NCBI RefSeq assembly: GCF_007751035.1
Contig: NZ_CP036433.1
Span: forward strand, 4,321,001 to 4,385,000
From: Lignipirellula cremea
Lineage (GTDB): Bacteria; Planctomycetota; Planctomycetia; Pirellulales; Pirellulaceae
Reading direction: 5' to 3'
DNA length: 64,000 bases
Below, one piece after another: positions 53,264 through 61,093 of this stretch (within the stretch, counting starts at the first letter, position 1; every line of letters starts with the position of its first letter). The notes below the pieces were generated by a model. It searched no databases. It saw only the letters and a list, made by a program, of their open reading frames with translations, and had not been told where the DNA came from. Position numbers and translations under genes: made by a program.

Positions 53264-54279
53264 CGCGCAGACCTCGCGCTGAGAACGATGGACCAGGGCA
53301 GGACTCGTTCCTGGATATCGTCGCCAACCTCGTCGGTATTCTGATCATTCTGGTGATGATCGTGGGCGCCAGGGCGAAGACCGTCATGATTGAGGCCCAG
53401 GAAGCGACCCCGGTGGAAGTCGACTCGGGGCCGAATCGCGAACTGGAAATCGCCCGGACCACCGCGCGGCGGATCGAAGCCAACATCCACGAGCTTACGG
53501 AAAAACAGCGGATCCAGCAGGTGCACGTCCAGATCAAGCGGCAGGAGCGCGATCAGCTGCACCTGCTGCTGACGGCCGCCGAAATGGAGCTGAAAAACAA
53601 ACAGGCGAACCTGACGCAGCAGCAACAAGACCAGTACCAGCAGGCCCAGCAACTGGCCGCGGCCAAGGGCCGTCTGGAAGAAGTCCGCCGCGCACAATGG
53701 CTGCTGGATCATTCACCGACGGCGCCGAAAACGCTGGAACACATTCCGACGCCGATCGCCCAGACCGTCGACAACCATGAGGTGCACTTTCGACTTCTTC
53801 AGGGAAGGTTGACCTACGTGCCGATGGATGAACTGCAGAAGCAGTTTCAGCTGGACGCCAGGCAAGCCGTCGATCGGCTGCGGAATATCGATGAAATCGT
53901 CGACACGGTGGGACCGATCGAAGGCTTTCGCCTGAAATACACGATGGTTCGTGAGAAGAGCGTGACCCCGACTTCCCAGGGACCGGTGATGCGGGAATAC
54001 GCGGCGCTCGACAGTTACGAGCTGATTCCCGTTTCGGATCGACTGGGGGCTCCCCTGGCGGAGGCCCTGCTGAGCGGCTCCCAGATGAACCAGGTTCTGG
54101 CTGACTACAAGCCGGAACTGGCGACGGTCACTGTCTGGGTGTATCCCGATAGTTTCACGGAACTGCGGCAACTGAAACGGCATTTGTACGAGCGCGGCTA
54201 CCTGACTGCCGCTCGACCTTTGCCGCTGGGCGTATTGATTCGCGGCAGCCGCGACGGCACCAAGAGCGTGACGCAGTAA
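53260..54279 (+). CDS. ExbD/TolR/MotB-like single-span protein with membrane aspartate
   Basis: 339 residues. The segment FLDIVANLVGILIILVMIVG (about 17-36) places an aspartate at the start of the only membrane helix, as in ExbD, TolR and MotB where it carries the proton. A Gln/Glu-rich coiled coil spans about 55-145, and a C-terminal globular domain about 160-330 (YELIPVSDRLG, LATVTVWVYPDSFTELRQLKRHLYERG). It has no OmpA-type peptidoglycan-binding motif. Third gene of the coupled operon; its start ATGA overlaps the preceding stop. Confidence 0.75.
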   Translation: MTRRPRAENDGPGQDSFLDIVANLVGILIILVMIVGARAKTVMIEAQEATPVEVDSGPNRELEIARTTARRIEANIHELTEKQRIQQVHVQIKRQERDQLHLLLTAAEMELKNKQANLTQQQQDQYQQAQQLAAAKGRLEEVRRAQWLLDHSPTAPKTLEHIPTPIAQTVDNHEVHFRLLQGRLTYVPMDELQKQFQLDARQAVDRLRNIDEIVDTVGPIEGFRLKYTMVREKSVTPTSQGPVMREYAALDSYELIPVSDRLGAPLAEALLSGSQMNQVLADYKPELATVTVWVYPDSFTELRQLKRHLYERGYLTAARPLPLGVLIRGSRDGTKSVTQ

Positions 54280-54323
54280 GCAGGGGCCGCAGCCGCCAGG
54301 CCGGTTATTCGGCCGTCTCCCGG

Positions 54324-54743
54324 TTACTCGACCGTTTCCCGGCGCATGGTGATGCGCGAGGTCAACACGGTAGTGGGAAAAAAGGCCCGCACGCCATAGG
54401 AATTATCCGCCATCGGCGCGTGGATGGTCACGGTAATCTCTTCGGAGTCGTCTTCGATCACATCGGGCAGGATCTCCACCTCGGCATTCAAAATGAACGC
54501 GGTCGCCAGCACGTTGCGGGCGGCCGTTTCCACTTGCTCGGCCGTGGCGCCGGGGATGATCCCGCGCCGGGCCGCTTCATAGGCCGCATTGTCCGAGGTG
54601 TGCCGCACGATGTTCACCCGGCTATACTCGATCGCCGCGAAGAACATCACAAACACAATCGGCGCGGCCAGAGCGAACTCCACCGTGGAAGTACCCCGGC
54701 GACTGCCGCTGCGGAAGCGATGAGATTTCTGTTGCTGATGCAT
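54324..54743 (-). CDS. TadE-like minor pilin / pseudopilin protein
   Basis: 139 residues with a TadE signature: a basic N-terminus (RFRSGSRRGTSTVEFALAAP) with the E in TVEFALA, then a hydrophobic helix (IVFVMFFAAIEYSRVNIV). Beta-rich remainder. Third gene of a minus-strand set of three Tad-like genes, 24 bases after the vWA gene. The genes for TadA, TadB and TadC are not here. Confidence 0.85.
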   Translation of the reverse strand: MHQQQKSHRFRSGSRRGTSTVEFALAAPIVFVMFFAAIEYSRVNIVRHTSDNAAYEAARRGIIPGATAEQVETAARNVLATAFILNAEVEILPDVIEDDSEEITVTIHAPMADNSYGVRAFFPTTVLTSRITMRRETVE

Positions 54744-54751
54744 GGGTCGTC

Positions 54752-54785
54752 TACTCAGTGAGAACCACTACTCAGTGAGAACCAC
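54752..54785. repeat. 17-bp tandem duplication at the end of the TadG-like gene
   Basis: TACTCAGTGAGAACCAC occurs twice back to back (54752-54768 and 54769-54785). On the minus strand the gene-proximal copy encodes the last residues (VVLTE) and the stop; the second lies just after the stop and before the next gene. This is a recent microduplication. Confidence 0.9.
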
Positions 54786-55937
54786 CGGAACCGTACCGGC
54801 GATCTCTTTAAAGGCTTTGATCAACGCGGCTGCGTCGGGGGCGTGCAGGTGTTTTCCGCCGGTGACGGCAGCGACCTGTTTCATTTGCGCCTGGTCGGCT
54901 CCATTGCTGAATGTAATGGCGTGGATCACGACTCCGGCCGCCTCAGCGTCGATGGCCGCATCGACCGGAGATCGCCCCTGGTTGTGCACGCCGTCGGTCA
55001 TCAGCACGATCGTTTTTGAGGCCAGCGGTCTGGAGGTGTTCGGATTGGTAACGGCGGCGACGCCGTAATCGATCCCCGCAGAGATGCTTGTCCCGCCGGG
55101 TATCGGCTTCTGGGAGCGCGAGGCGAGCGTCGAAAGTACTGACGGATAGTCGGTGGTCAGCTGGCGGTTGGTTTCCGCCGCGAGGTACTTTTTGTCGCAC
55201 CAGTTTCCGGCGCTGGCATACGTGACCAGACCCAGTTTTTCCTCCTGGATGGTCTTGTTGATTTCAACGACGAAGCTATTGGTTGCGGCGACGGCCGCCG
55301 CCCAGCGACTCTGCGTGGAGTGGGGAGCCAGGCAGTAAGATTCTGGATAAACCAGACCCGGGGGATACGACCAGTCGACGCCCGTCAGGTCCCAGGCCAT
55401 GGAGCCGGAGCGATCCAGCACCAGTACAATATCGCGGTCGACCACATGAGCAGTGGAAGTCAGTTGCGGTTCAAAGTCGCCGTTGCCGTGCAGCCCGCCA
55501 AAAAACAGCGGGACAGAGCCCGAGATGGAAGCGGACGTGCGGTCGCCGTAAACTCGCACGGCGTTGGGCGGACTAACGCCAGCGACAAACACCCAGGCGC
55601 CGTCGTCGCCCTGTACCGTCGAGCCGAATTCCACCTGCGAGGTGCGCAGCTCAAAGGGCGCTCCTGCTACGGAGTTCTGCTCGGCCGTATCCAGGGCTGC
55701 TTGTTCGGCCGCACTCTGGCTTTGGGTTCGCGACAGGGCTTCGGCAGCCGCCCGGGAGGCGGCGTCCGTCGCGGTGCGCAGCTGGGTCCGTGTCAAATGC
55801 ATCTGGGCGACATCGATGCTGATGGCGGCGAAAATGAGAATCACCACCATCATGAAACTCAGCAGAACGATCATGGCGCCGCGGCGAGCCCGCAAACCCG
55901 AACGACGTCGGCTGCCAATAGAGATACAGGGCGACAC
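54768..55937 (-). CDS. TadG-like protein with von Willebrand A domain
   Basis: 389 residues. N-terminal basic region and TadG-type helix (MIVLLSFMMVVILIFAAISI), a Tad region DVAQMHLTRTQLRTATDAAS, then a vWA domain from about 165. Its MIDAS motif is VLVLDRSGSMAWD, completed by a threonine in PGGTSISAGID and TIVLMTDGVHNQG. GTG start with GGGAGG about 7 bases before. TadG-vWA proteins take part in tight adherence pili or outer-membrane secretion; this one sits between two TadE-like genes. Confidence 0.88.
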   Translation of the reverse strand: MSPCISIGSRRRSGLRARRGAMIVLLSFMMVVILIFAAISIDVAQMHLTRTQLRTATDAASRAAAEALSRTQSQSAAEQAALDTAEQNSVAGAPFELRTSQVEFGSTVQGDDGAWVFVAGVSPPNAVRVYGDRTSASISGSVPLFFGGLHGNGDFEPQLTSTAHVVDRDIVLVLDRSGSMAWDLTGVDWSYPPGLVYPESYCLAPHSTQSRWAAAVAATNSFVVEINKTIQEEKLGLVTYASAGNWCDKKYLAAETNRQLTTDYPSVLSTLASRSQKPIPGGTSISAGIDYGVAAVTNPNTSRPLASKTIVLMTDGVHNQGRSPVDAAIDAEAAGVVIHAITFSNGADQAQMKQVAAVTGGKHLHAPDAAALIKAFKEIAGTVPVVLTE

Positions 55938-56056
55938 GATACGACCTCCCAGGAAATTTTAGAAAGTATTCCGACACAAACATCAGGAGCAGGGCGATCC
56001 GTCTGCCAGGGGAGGGCTGCGATGTTCCTTTCGCCGACATCGCACGGCGTGCTTCG

Positions 56057-56470
56057 CTATTCTTTGACCATCGTTGCCTGGGCGGTCACGTTCGAAGCCT
56101 GGAGTATCCAGGCCTGCATCACGCCGTTGGCGCCGGAGGGAGCTTCGATCTCGACCCGTACGAATTCGCCGCGGGGGACGGCGGAGACATCGCTGGGAAC
56201 AAATCGGATCTGATAGCTGGTGATCCGTCGGGCGTCGAGGACTTCGCGGCACCGGGCCGCGGCGCTGTCATTGGTGGCCTGAAGGCGAATCGCTTCCCGC
56301 ACGCCTTCATAGGCAGCGGCTTCGAGACCCTGTCGCAAGTAAACCAGGGAGCAGGTTTCGATGGAGCCGAAAACCAGCGTGACGATGACCGGCAAGCAGA
56401 TTGCCAGTTCCGTAACCGCGCCGCCTTGGCGAAAGCGTTTTTGTTTTTGGGAGCGGGCCATTGGCCGCAT
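56057..56470 (-). CDS. TadE-like pseudopilin protein (first of the mini-cluster)
   Basis: 137 residues from ATG 56470, or 134 from ATG 56461. Basic stretch RSQKQKRFRQGGAVTELAICLPV, with E at the mature position, and a hydrophobic helix (VIVTLVFGSIETCSLVYL). The motif GLEAAAYEGVREAI is typical of TadE proteins. A much longer open frame to 56854 overlaps a promoter zone and is rejected. It is transcribed first, followed 119 bases later by the TadG-like gene. Confidence 0.82.
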   Translation of the reverse strand: MRPMARSQKQKRFRQGGAVTELAICLPVIVTLVFGSIETCSLVYLRQGLEAAAYEGVREAIRLQATNDSAAARCREVLDARRITSYQIRFVPSDVSAVPRGEFVRVEIEAPSGANGVMQAWILQASNVTAQATMVKE

Positions 56471-56861
56471 TCTCGAATGAAAGGATGAGAGAGCTTCGGA
56501 AAGGAACCTCAATCCTAAACTTAGGTCACAATCGTGGCTCAGAGAGGTAAAACAGGAAGAATAGGAGAAAAAAGGGGGAAGATTTCTGGAGCGGAAGGTC
56601 TCGATTGGGGTGTGATGCTCCTCCGGACTGGGGGCTTTGCTGTCTGCCAGGACTGCTCCTGCGTCGTTCACCCTTGACCCGAATCGGCGTGCAGTTCTAT
56701 ACTTGCGCCTTGTGGATGACAATTCGCACGCTCCTGGCCAGGAAATGCGAGAGGAGTCAACGGATTCTTCTCTGCCGCTCCCAGTGCCCGTGCGTTCCCT
56801 TTGGCTCGTGCTCGCGCGTGTAAGCCGCCCTTTTTCAGGCATCAATGCAGGCAATCAGGAC
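56471..56861. other. Divergent intergenic region between TadE-like and TPR-like genes
   Basis: 391 bases. CCTAA-AC-TTAGG (56514-56525) is a small inverted repeat in an AT-rich segment (56500-56590) that probably contains the minus-strand promoter. Right of this, the plus-strand frame is open without family similarity. No RNA recognised. Confidence 0.4.
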
Positions 56862-58232
56862 ATGAAAAGTAAACGTCGCCACGAGTTGGAAACGAATGAA
56901 CTGGCGGAGCTGGTAGGCTCGAAGTACGACGGACTGCAGCCTTACATCCTGCCCGTTCTGCTTCTGTTGATCGCCATTCCTAGCTGTGTCTGGCTGGTCT
57001 CTTATTGGCGCAAGAGCACCATCAATGCGCAAGCGAGCGACTGGACGGCGTACTTTAACGCCCAGGCGTCCGACGATCTGACCTCCCGCGTTGATGCCCT
57101 GGAAGATGTTGCGAAAACTCGCAGCGACTCGACGGCCGCCGTCTGGGCGACGCAGCTGGCGGGCAGCACCTCGCTGACCGAAGGCATGTCGCTGCTCTAT
57201 ACGGACAAGGAAAAAGCGGAAACCAAGCTGGAGTCGGCGCGTCAGTTGTTCCAGAAGGCGGTCGATAAAGCAGGCTCCAACGAAGTTCTCAAACTCCGAG
57301 CTTTGTACGGGCTGGCCCAATCCTACGAAGGCTTGTCCAAGCCGGAAGAGGCCCGCAAGCAGTACGAAGTGATTGTGAAAGATTCGAGCGATTCGGCCAT
57401 CGGCAAGGCGGCCCGCCGCCGGTTGATTTCCCTGCTGGACCTGGGGACGGGAAAACGCGACCCCAAAACGGGCGAACTCGACCTGTCCAGTTGCAAGCTG
57501 AAAACGTCGATCGTCACCTTTTATTCGGAATTTGCGACCTACAAACCGAAGCCGCCGGTTCCCTCGTCCGGCGCTGGCAGCCAGGACTCGTTTGATGTGA
57601 CCCGCTTGCCTTCGGCTCCTGATTTGAGCTTCCCTGGGGTCGAAACCTTCATCGATGTGGAAGAGCCGTCGCCTCCCGCCGGTGGGTCGTTCAATCCCGA
57701 AGTGCCGCAACCGCCGGTCGGCGTTTTCGCTCCGGAAACCACGGTTCCGACGCCCCCAGCTGACCCCACACTTCCGCCGCTTCCCGAGCCTTCGGCCCCG
57801 GCGGACGATAAACCTGCGAACGACAAACCTGCTGACGATAAGCCCGCGGACGATAAGCCCGCGGACGATAAACCCGCGGACGATAAACCTGCGGACGACA
57901 AACCCGCTGACGATAAACCCGCGGACGATAAACCTGCGGACGATAAACCTGCGGACGACAAGCCTGCGGACGACAAGCCTGCGGACGATAAACCCGCGGA
58001 CGATAAGCCTGCGGACGACAAGCCCGCGGACGACAAGCCCGCTGACGACAAACCTGCGGACGATAAACCTGCGGACGATAAACCTGCGGACGATAAACCT
58101 GCGGACGATAAGCCTGCGGACGATAAGCCCGCTGACGATAAGCCCGCTGACGATAAGCCCGCTGACGATAAACCTGCGGACGATAAACCGGCTGATGAGG
58201 CGCCTGCGGAAGAAAAGCCGCCGACAGAATAG
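56862..58232 (+). CDS. Membrane-anchored TPR-like protein with 26-copy pentapeptide tail
   Basis: 456 residues. A single membrane helix (about 30-50, ILPVLLLLIAIPSCVWLVSYW) comes after a 28-residue cytoplasmic N-terminus. Helical TPR-like repeats span about 55-190 (LKLRALYGLAQSYEGLSKPEEARKQY split at its centre), the architecture of YfgM/BamD-type proteins. A Pro-rich linker leads to 26 copies of (A)DDKP and the end APAEEKPPTE. The topology puts the TPRs outside the cytoplasm. Role unknown; YfgM-like proteins assist chaperones at the Sec translocon. Confidence 0.8.
   Translation: MKSKRRHELETNELAELVGSKYDGLQPYILPVLLLLIAIPSCVWLVSYWRKSTINAQASDWTAYFNAQASDDLTSRVDALEDVAKTRSDSTAAVWATQLAGSTSLTEGMSLLYTDKEKAETKLESARQLFQKAVDKAGSNEVLKLRALYGLAQSYEGLSKPEEARKQYEVIVKDSSDSAIGKAARRRLISLLDLGTGKRDPKTGELDLSSCKLKTSIVTFYSEFATYKPKPPVPSSGAGSQDSFDVTRLPSAPDLSFPGVETFIDVEEPSPPAGGSFNPEVPQPPVGVFAPETTVPTPPADPTLPPLPEPSAPADDKPANDKPADDKPADDKPADDKPADDKPADDKPADDKPADDKPADDKPADDKPADDKPADDKPADDKPADDKPADDKPADDKPADDKPADDKPADDKPADDKPADDKPADDKPADDKPADDKPADDKPADEAPAEEKPPTE
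57801..58190 (+). repeat. 26 tandem 15-bp units encoding ADDKP
   Basis: 390 bases form 26 units, each GCGGACGATAAACCT or a close synonymous variant; one unit encodes ANDKP. Nearly all differences are at third positions, indicating selection on the protein sequence after expansion. The array lies wholly within the reading frame and leaves it intact. Confidence 0.97.
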
Positions 58233-58253
58233 TCAACTGCGAAAAGCGGCAAC

Positions 58254-59231
58254 ATGATGGAACTTTCCGAAGATGCAGTTGATGTTGTCGTACCTGAAGA
58301 CCAGGCTGGCGCCCGGCTGGATGTCTTTCTGGCGTCGCATTTCAGTCGCCATAGCCGCGTCCAGCTAAGGCGGGCAATTTCGGCGGGCACGGTGTCCGTC
58401 GATGGCGCGGGGGCCAAGCCGTCGTATCGTTTGCTGGCAGGCCAGGTCGTGCGTATCGCCTTGCCGGACCTGCCGCGCGAGGGCCCGCGTCCGGAAAACA
58501 TCCCGTTGGATGTTGTCTTTGAAGACGAATCCCTGGCGGTGGTCAACAAGCCACGCGGCATGGTCGTGCATCCGGGCAAGGGGCACTGGGAAGGCACGCT
58601 GACGAGTGCTCTCGCTTTTCGTTTCGAGAATCTCAGCACCACAGGCGGTGCGACGCGGCCTGGGATTGTGCATCGCCTTGATCGTGATACGACCGGCGTG
58701 CTGGTGGTCGCCAAAAACGACATTACCCATACGCATCTGGCCGCGCAATTCCAGGATCGCACGGTCGAGAAGGTCTACGCAGCCATTGTTTCCCCTTCGC
58801 CGGATCGCGACGCGGATATCATTGAAAAGCCAATCGGTCCGCACCCGCATCAGCGGGATAAAATGGCGATTCGCGAACACCATGCCTCCAGTCGCGAGGC
58901 AAAGACCTTTTACGAAGTGGAAAAACGGTTCCGCGGCTTTGCCTTGCTGCGCGTCTTCCCCAAAACGGGCCGCACCCATCAGATTCGCGTGCACCTTGCC
59001 CATGTCGGTTGTCCTGTATTGTGCGATCGCCTTTACGGCGGCAGGGCTGTGATCAACCGGGGTGAAATCGAAGGCACGTCGTCCGACGAAATGCTGCTCG
59101 ATCGACAGGCGTTGCACGCGCGTCGGCTGACCTTTGATCATCCCCACACCGGGGAACGGATGACGTTCGAGGCTCCCCTTCCGCCCGACATGCAGTCCGT
59201 GCTGGATGCGCTGGCCAAGCGTAAAAAGTAA
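58254..59231 (+). CDS. RluD-family 23S rRNA pseudouridine synthase
   Basis: Isomerises uridine in large-subunit rRNA. 325 residues: S4 RNA-binding domain (about 15-80, GARLDVFLASHFSRHSR) and catalytic domain with HRLDRDTTGVLVVAK (catalytic aspartate near 143). The motifs VVNKPRGMVVHPGKG and KTGRTHQIRVHLAHVG (the RluA/C/D group) are present. Two possible ATGs (58254, 58257). It follows the TPR-like gene by 21 bases, so co-transcription is possible. The exact rRNA target position cannot be assigned. Confidence 0.93.
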   Translation: MMELSEDAVDVVVPEDQAGARLDVFLASHFSRHSRVQLRRAISAGTVSVDGAGAKPSYRLLAGQVVRIALPDLPREGPRPENIPLDVVFEDESLAVVNKPRGMVVHPGKGHWEGTLTSALAFRFENLSTTGGATRPGIVHRLDRDTTGVLVVAKNDITHTHLAAQFQDRTVEKVYAAIVSPSPDRDADIIEKPIGPHPHQRDKMAIREHHASSREAKTFYEVEKRFRGFALLRVFPKTGRTHQIRVHLAHVGCPVLCDRLYGGRAVINRGEIEGTSSDEMLLDRQALHARRLTFDHPHTGERMTFEAPLPPDMQSVLDALAKRKK

Positions 59232-59354
59232 TCGAATCCGGCTGCTGGCGGAAAAAACGGTTTGACCAGGTTTTCTGCCGTTCTCTTGGCTGGGCGTGTT
59301 CTAGACTTGATTGCGGCGATGCCGCGCTCGCTTGACCGCTTTTCAAAGGCCCTC

Positions 59355-60464
59355 ATGGATATTCGCCGTCCGCTTCGCCTGTTTTCTTTCCTGGTTGCCT
59401 GGTCCGGGCTGGCGTGGGCCGGCGCTTGCGGCGGAAGCGCACTGCAGGCGGCCGATTGGATGATGCAACTGTCGGTCGACGGCAGGATGGTCGAAGGGAA
59501 GGTGCTTGTCGCCCAGAAGGACGAAGTGGTCATGCTGCTGCGCGATGGGGAAATCGTCCGGTTTCCTCCGCAAAAAGCAAGCGACTACCGGAAGACCCAG
59601 TCCCGTTTCCAGGCCTGGTCCCAAAGCGAAATGCGGGGGCAGTTGCTGCGGGAGTTTGGTCGAGGGTTTGAGGTTTCCGGCGCCGGCAACTATCTGGTGG
59701 TGCATCCGGCCGGACAAAGGAACCTGTGGGCGGCCCGGTTTGAAGAACTATCCCGCTCGTTCGCCATGTATTTTTCGGCCCGGGGCTTCCCGCTGCAGCA
59801 GGCGCCGTTTCCTCTGGTGGCGATCATCTTTCCCACGCATGGCGATTTCGCCCGGGCTGCGGCCCGCTCGGGGATTCAGGTCAGCCAGGGCGTGCTTGGC
59901 TTTTATTCGCCCACCAGCAACCGCATTCTGATGTACGATGTGACGGCGGGAAACGCCACTGCGTCGGCCTGGTATATCAACGCGGAAACCGTCATCCACG
60001 AGGCCGTCCATCAGACGGCGTTCAACACGGGCGTGCATAACCGCCTGGCTCCGCAGCCCCGCTGGCTGGTCGAAGGATTGGGAACCCTGTTCGAGGCGCC
60101 GGGCGTCTGGAACAGCAGAGCGTTTCCCAAGCGGAGCGACCGGATCAACAAGTATCGGCTGGAGGCGTACCGCAAGTACGCCGCTGGCCGCCGGGAGGCG
60201 GATGCGATCGCTGGGCTCGTGAGCGACGATCGCTTGTTCCAGACCGACCCCGAAGGCGCCTATGCGGAGGCCTGGGCCCTGACCTTTTATCTGTCCGAGA
60301 ACCAGCCGCGCAAATACGCCGAGTTGCTGGAACGGGCGGCTTCCCGCCCGGACTTCAAGCCGTACACGGGCGCCGAACGTTTGCGGGATTTCCAGTCGAT
60401 CTTCGGCACGAATCTGCCTCTGCTCGACGCCCAGATGCAGCGTTTTATGGCGACGTTGCGGTAG
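59355..60464 (+). CDS. Secreted DUF1570-like metallopeptidase-fold protein
   Basis: 369 residues from ATG 59355, where a signal peptide begins (LRLFSFLVAWSGLAWAGAC, cleavage around residue 35). The middle contains the putative zinc motif INAETVIHEAVHQTAFN (HEAVH fits HExxH) followed by GL-rich RWLVEGLGTLFEAPG, whose glutamate could be the third ligand, as in DUF1570 proteins. The C-terminus is helical (YAEAWALTFYLSENQPRKYAELL split). A function as peptidase is inferred, not shown. Confidence 0.8.
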   Translation: MDIRRPLRLFSFLVAWSGLAWAGACGGSALQAADWMMQLSVDGRMVEGKVLVAQKDEVVMLLRDGEIVRFPPQKASDYRKTQSRFQAWSQSEMRGQLLREFGRGFEVSGAGNYLVVHPAGQRNLWAARFEELSRSFAMYFSARGFPLQQAPFPLVAIIFPTHGDFARAAARSGIQVSQGVLGFYSPTSNRILMYDVTAGNATASAWYINAETVIHEAVHQTAFNTGVHNRLAPQPRWLVEGLGTLFEAPGVWNSRAFPKRSDRINKYRLEAYRKYAAGRREADAIAGLVSDDRLFQTDPEGAYAEAWALTFYLSENQPRKYAELLERAASRPDFKPYTGAERLRDFQSIFGTNLPLLDAQMQRFMATLR

Positions 60465-60497
60465 ACGTCCTGCCTGTCGTGCTGACTAGAAACGTGG

Positions 60498-61031
60498 TCA
60501 GTTCGAGCGCGGCGGCTGGGTCCGCTGTTTCATGGCGCGGTCGAGATCCCGTTTGACGTCCGCTTTTTTGATGACTTCGCGTTTGTCGTGAAGTTTCCGA
60601 CCGCGGCACAGCGCCATCACAACTTTGGCGACGCCGCGTTCGTTGAAGTACATCTCAAGCGGTGTGAGCGTCAGACCCTGCTCATGGGCGCGGTTAGCGA
60701 ATTTGCGCACCTCGCTGCTGTGCATCAGCAGTTTGCGAGGGCGTTTCGGTTCATGGTTCCAGACCGACGCCTGGCGGTACTCGGGGATTTCGCAGCCCAT
60801 CAGCCAGGCCTCGCCGCCGCGGACGCGTCCGAATGCTTCCTCCAGGGAGACTTTTCCTTCGCGCAGGCTTTTGACTTCGCTGCCGACCAGCACCAGCCCG
60901 CATTCGAGCGTCTGCAGGACTTCGTAGCGATGGGTTGCTTTCCGGTTGATGGAAACCACCTTCCGGACTTCATCGGCGCCTTTCTTTTTGGGCTTGGCGC
61001 CCTTCTCTTTATTCTTGTTGGATTTCGCCAT
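60498..61031 (-). CDS. smpB: SsrA-binding protein SmpB
   Basis: Binds tmRNA and delivers it to stalled ribosomes. 177 residues with an extended Lys-rich N-terminus of about 25 residues beyond the usual 150-160. Core motifs: INRKATHRYEVLQTLECGL, GSEVKSLREGKVSLEEAF, IPEYRQASVWNHEPKRPRKLL, ERGVAKVVMALCRGRKLHDKRE and the basic tail KKADVKRDLDRAMKQR. The convergent DUF1570 gene ends 33 bases away. No ssrA is seen beside it. Confidence 0.96.
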   Translation of the reverse strand: MAKSNKNKEKGAKPKKKGADEVRKVVSINRKATHRYEVLQTLECGLVLVGSEVKSLREGKVSLEEAFGRVRGGEAWLMGCEIPEYRQASVWNHEPKRPRKLLMHSSEVRKFANRAHEQGLTLTPLEMYFNERGVAKVVMALCRGRKLHDKREVIKKADVKRDLDRAMKQRTQPPRSN

Positions 61032-61093
61032 GACTCACGCATTTCCGTCCGGTTGAAACGTTGTCCCTGCAGGGTACTTTGCCGGGGCAAGTT

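Noticed and set aside
50103-54279. Zorya defence system
   Set aside because: Only the channel and partner parts look alike. No ZorC, ZorD helicase or ZorE nuclease is next to them; the neighbours are Tad-like genes and an SMP-30-like gene.
50103-54279. Flagellar MotA/MotB
   Set aside because: No OmpA-type peptidoglycan-binding motif in either partner, and two unequal partners instead of one.
57801-58190. Possible CRISPR array
   Set aside because: Units are 15 bp, directly adjacent without spacers, and code in frame for ADDKP within a gene.
57539-58762. 407-codon minus-strand ORF with a repeated SSAGL pattern
   Set aside because: It is the antisense of the ADDKP array and of the pseudouridine synthase start; the repeat keeps that frame open by chance.
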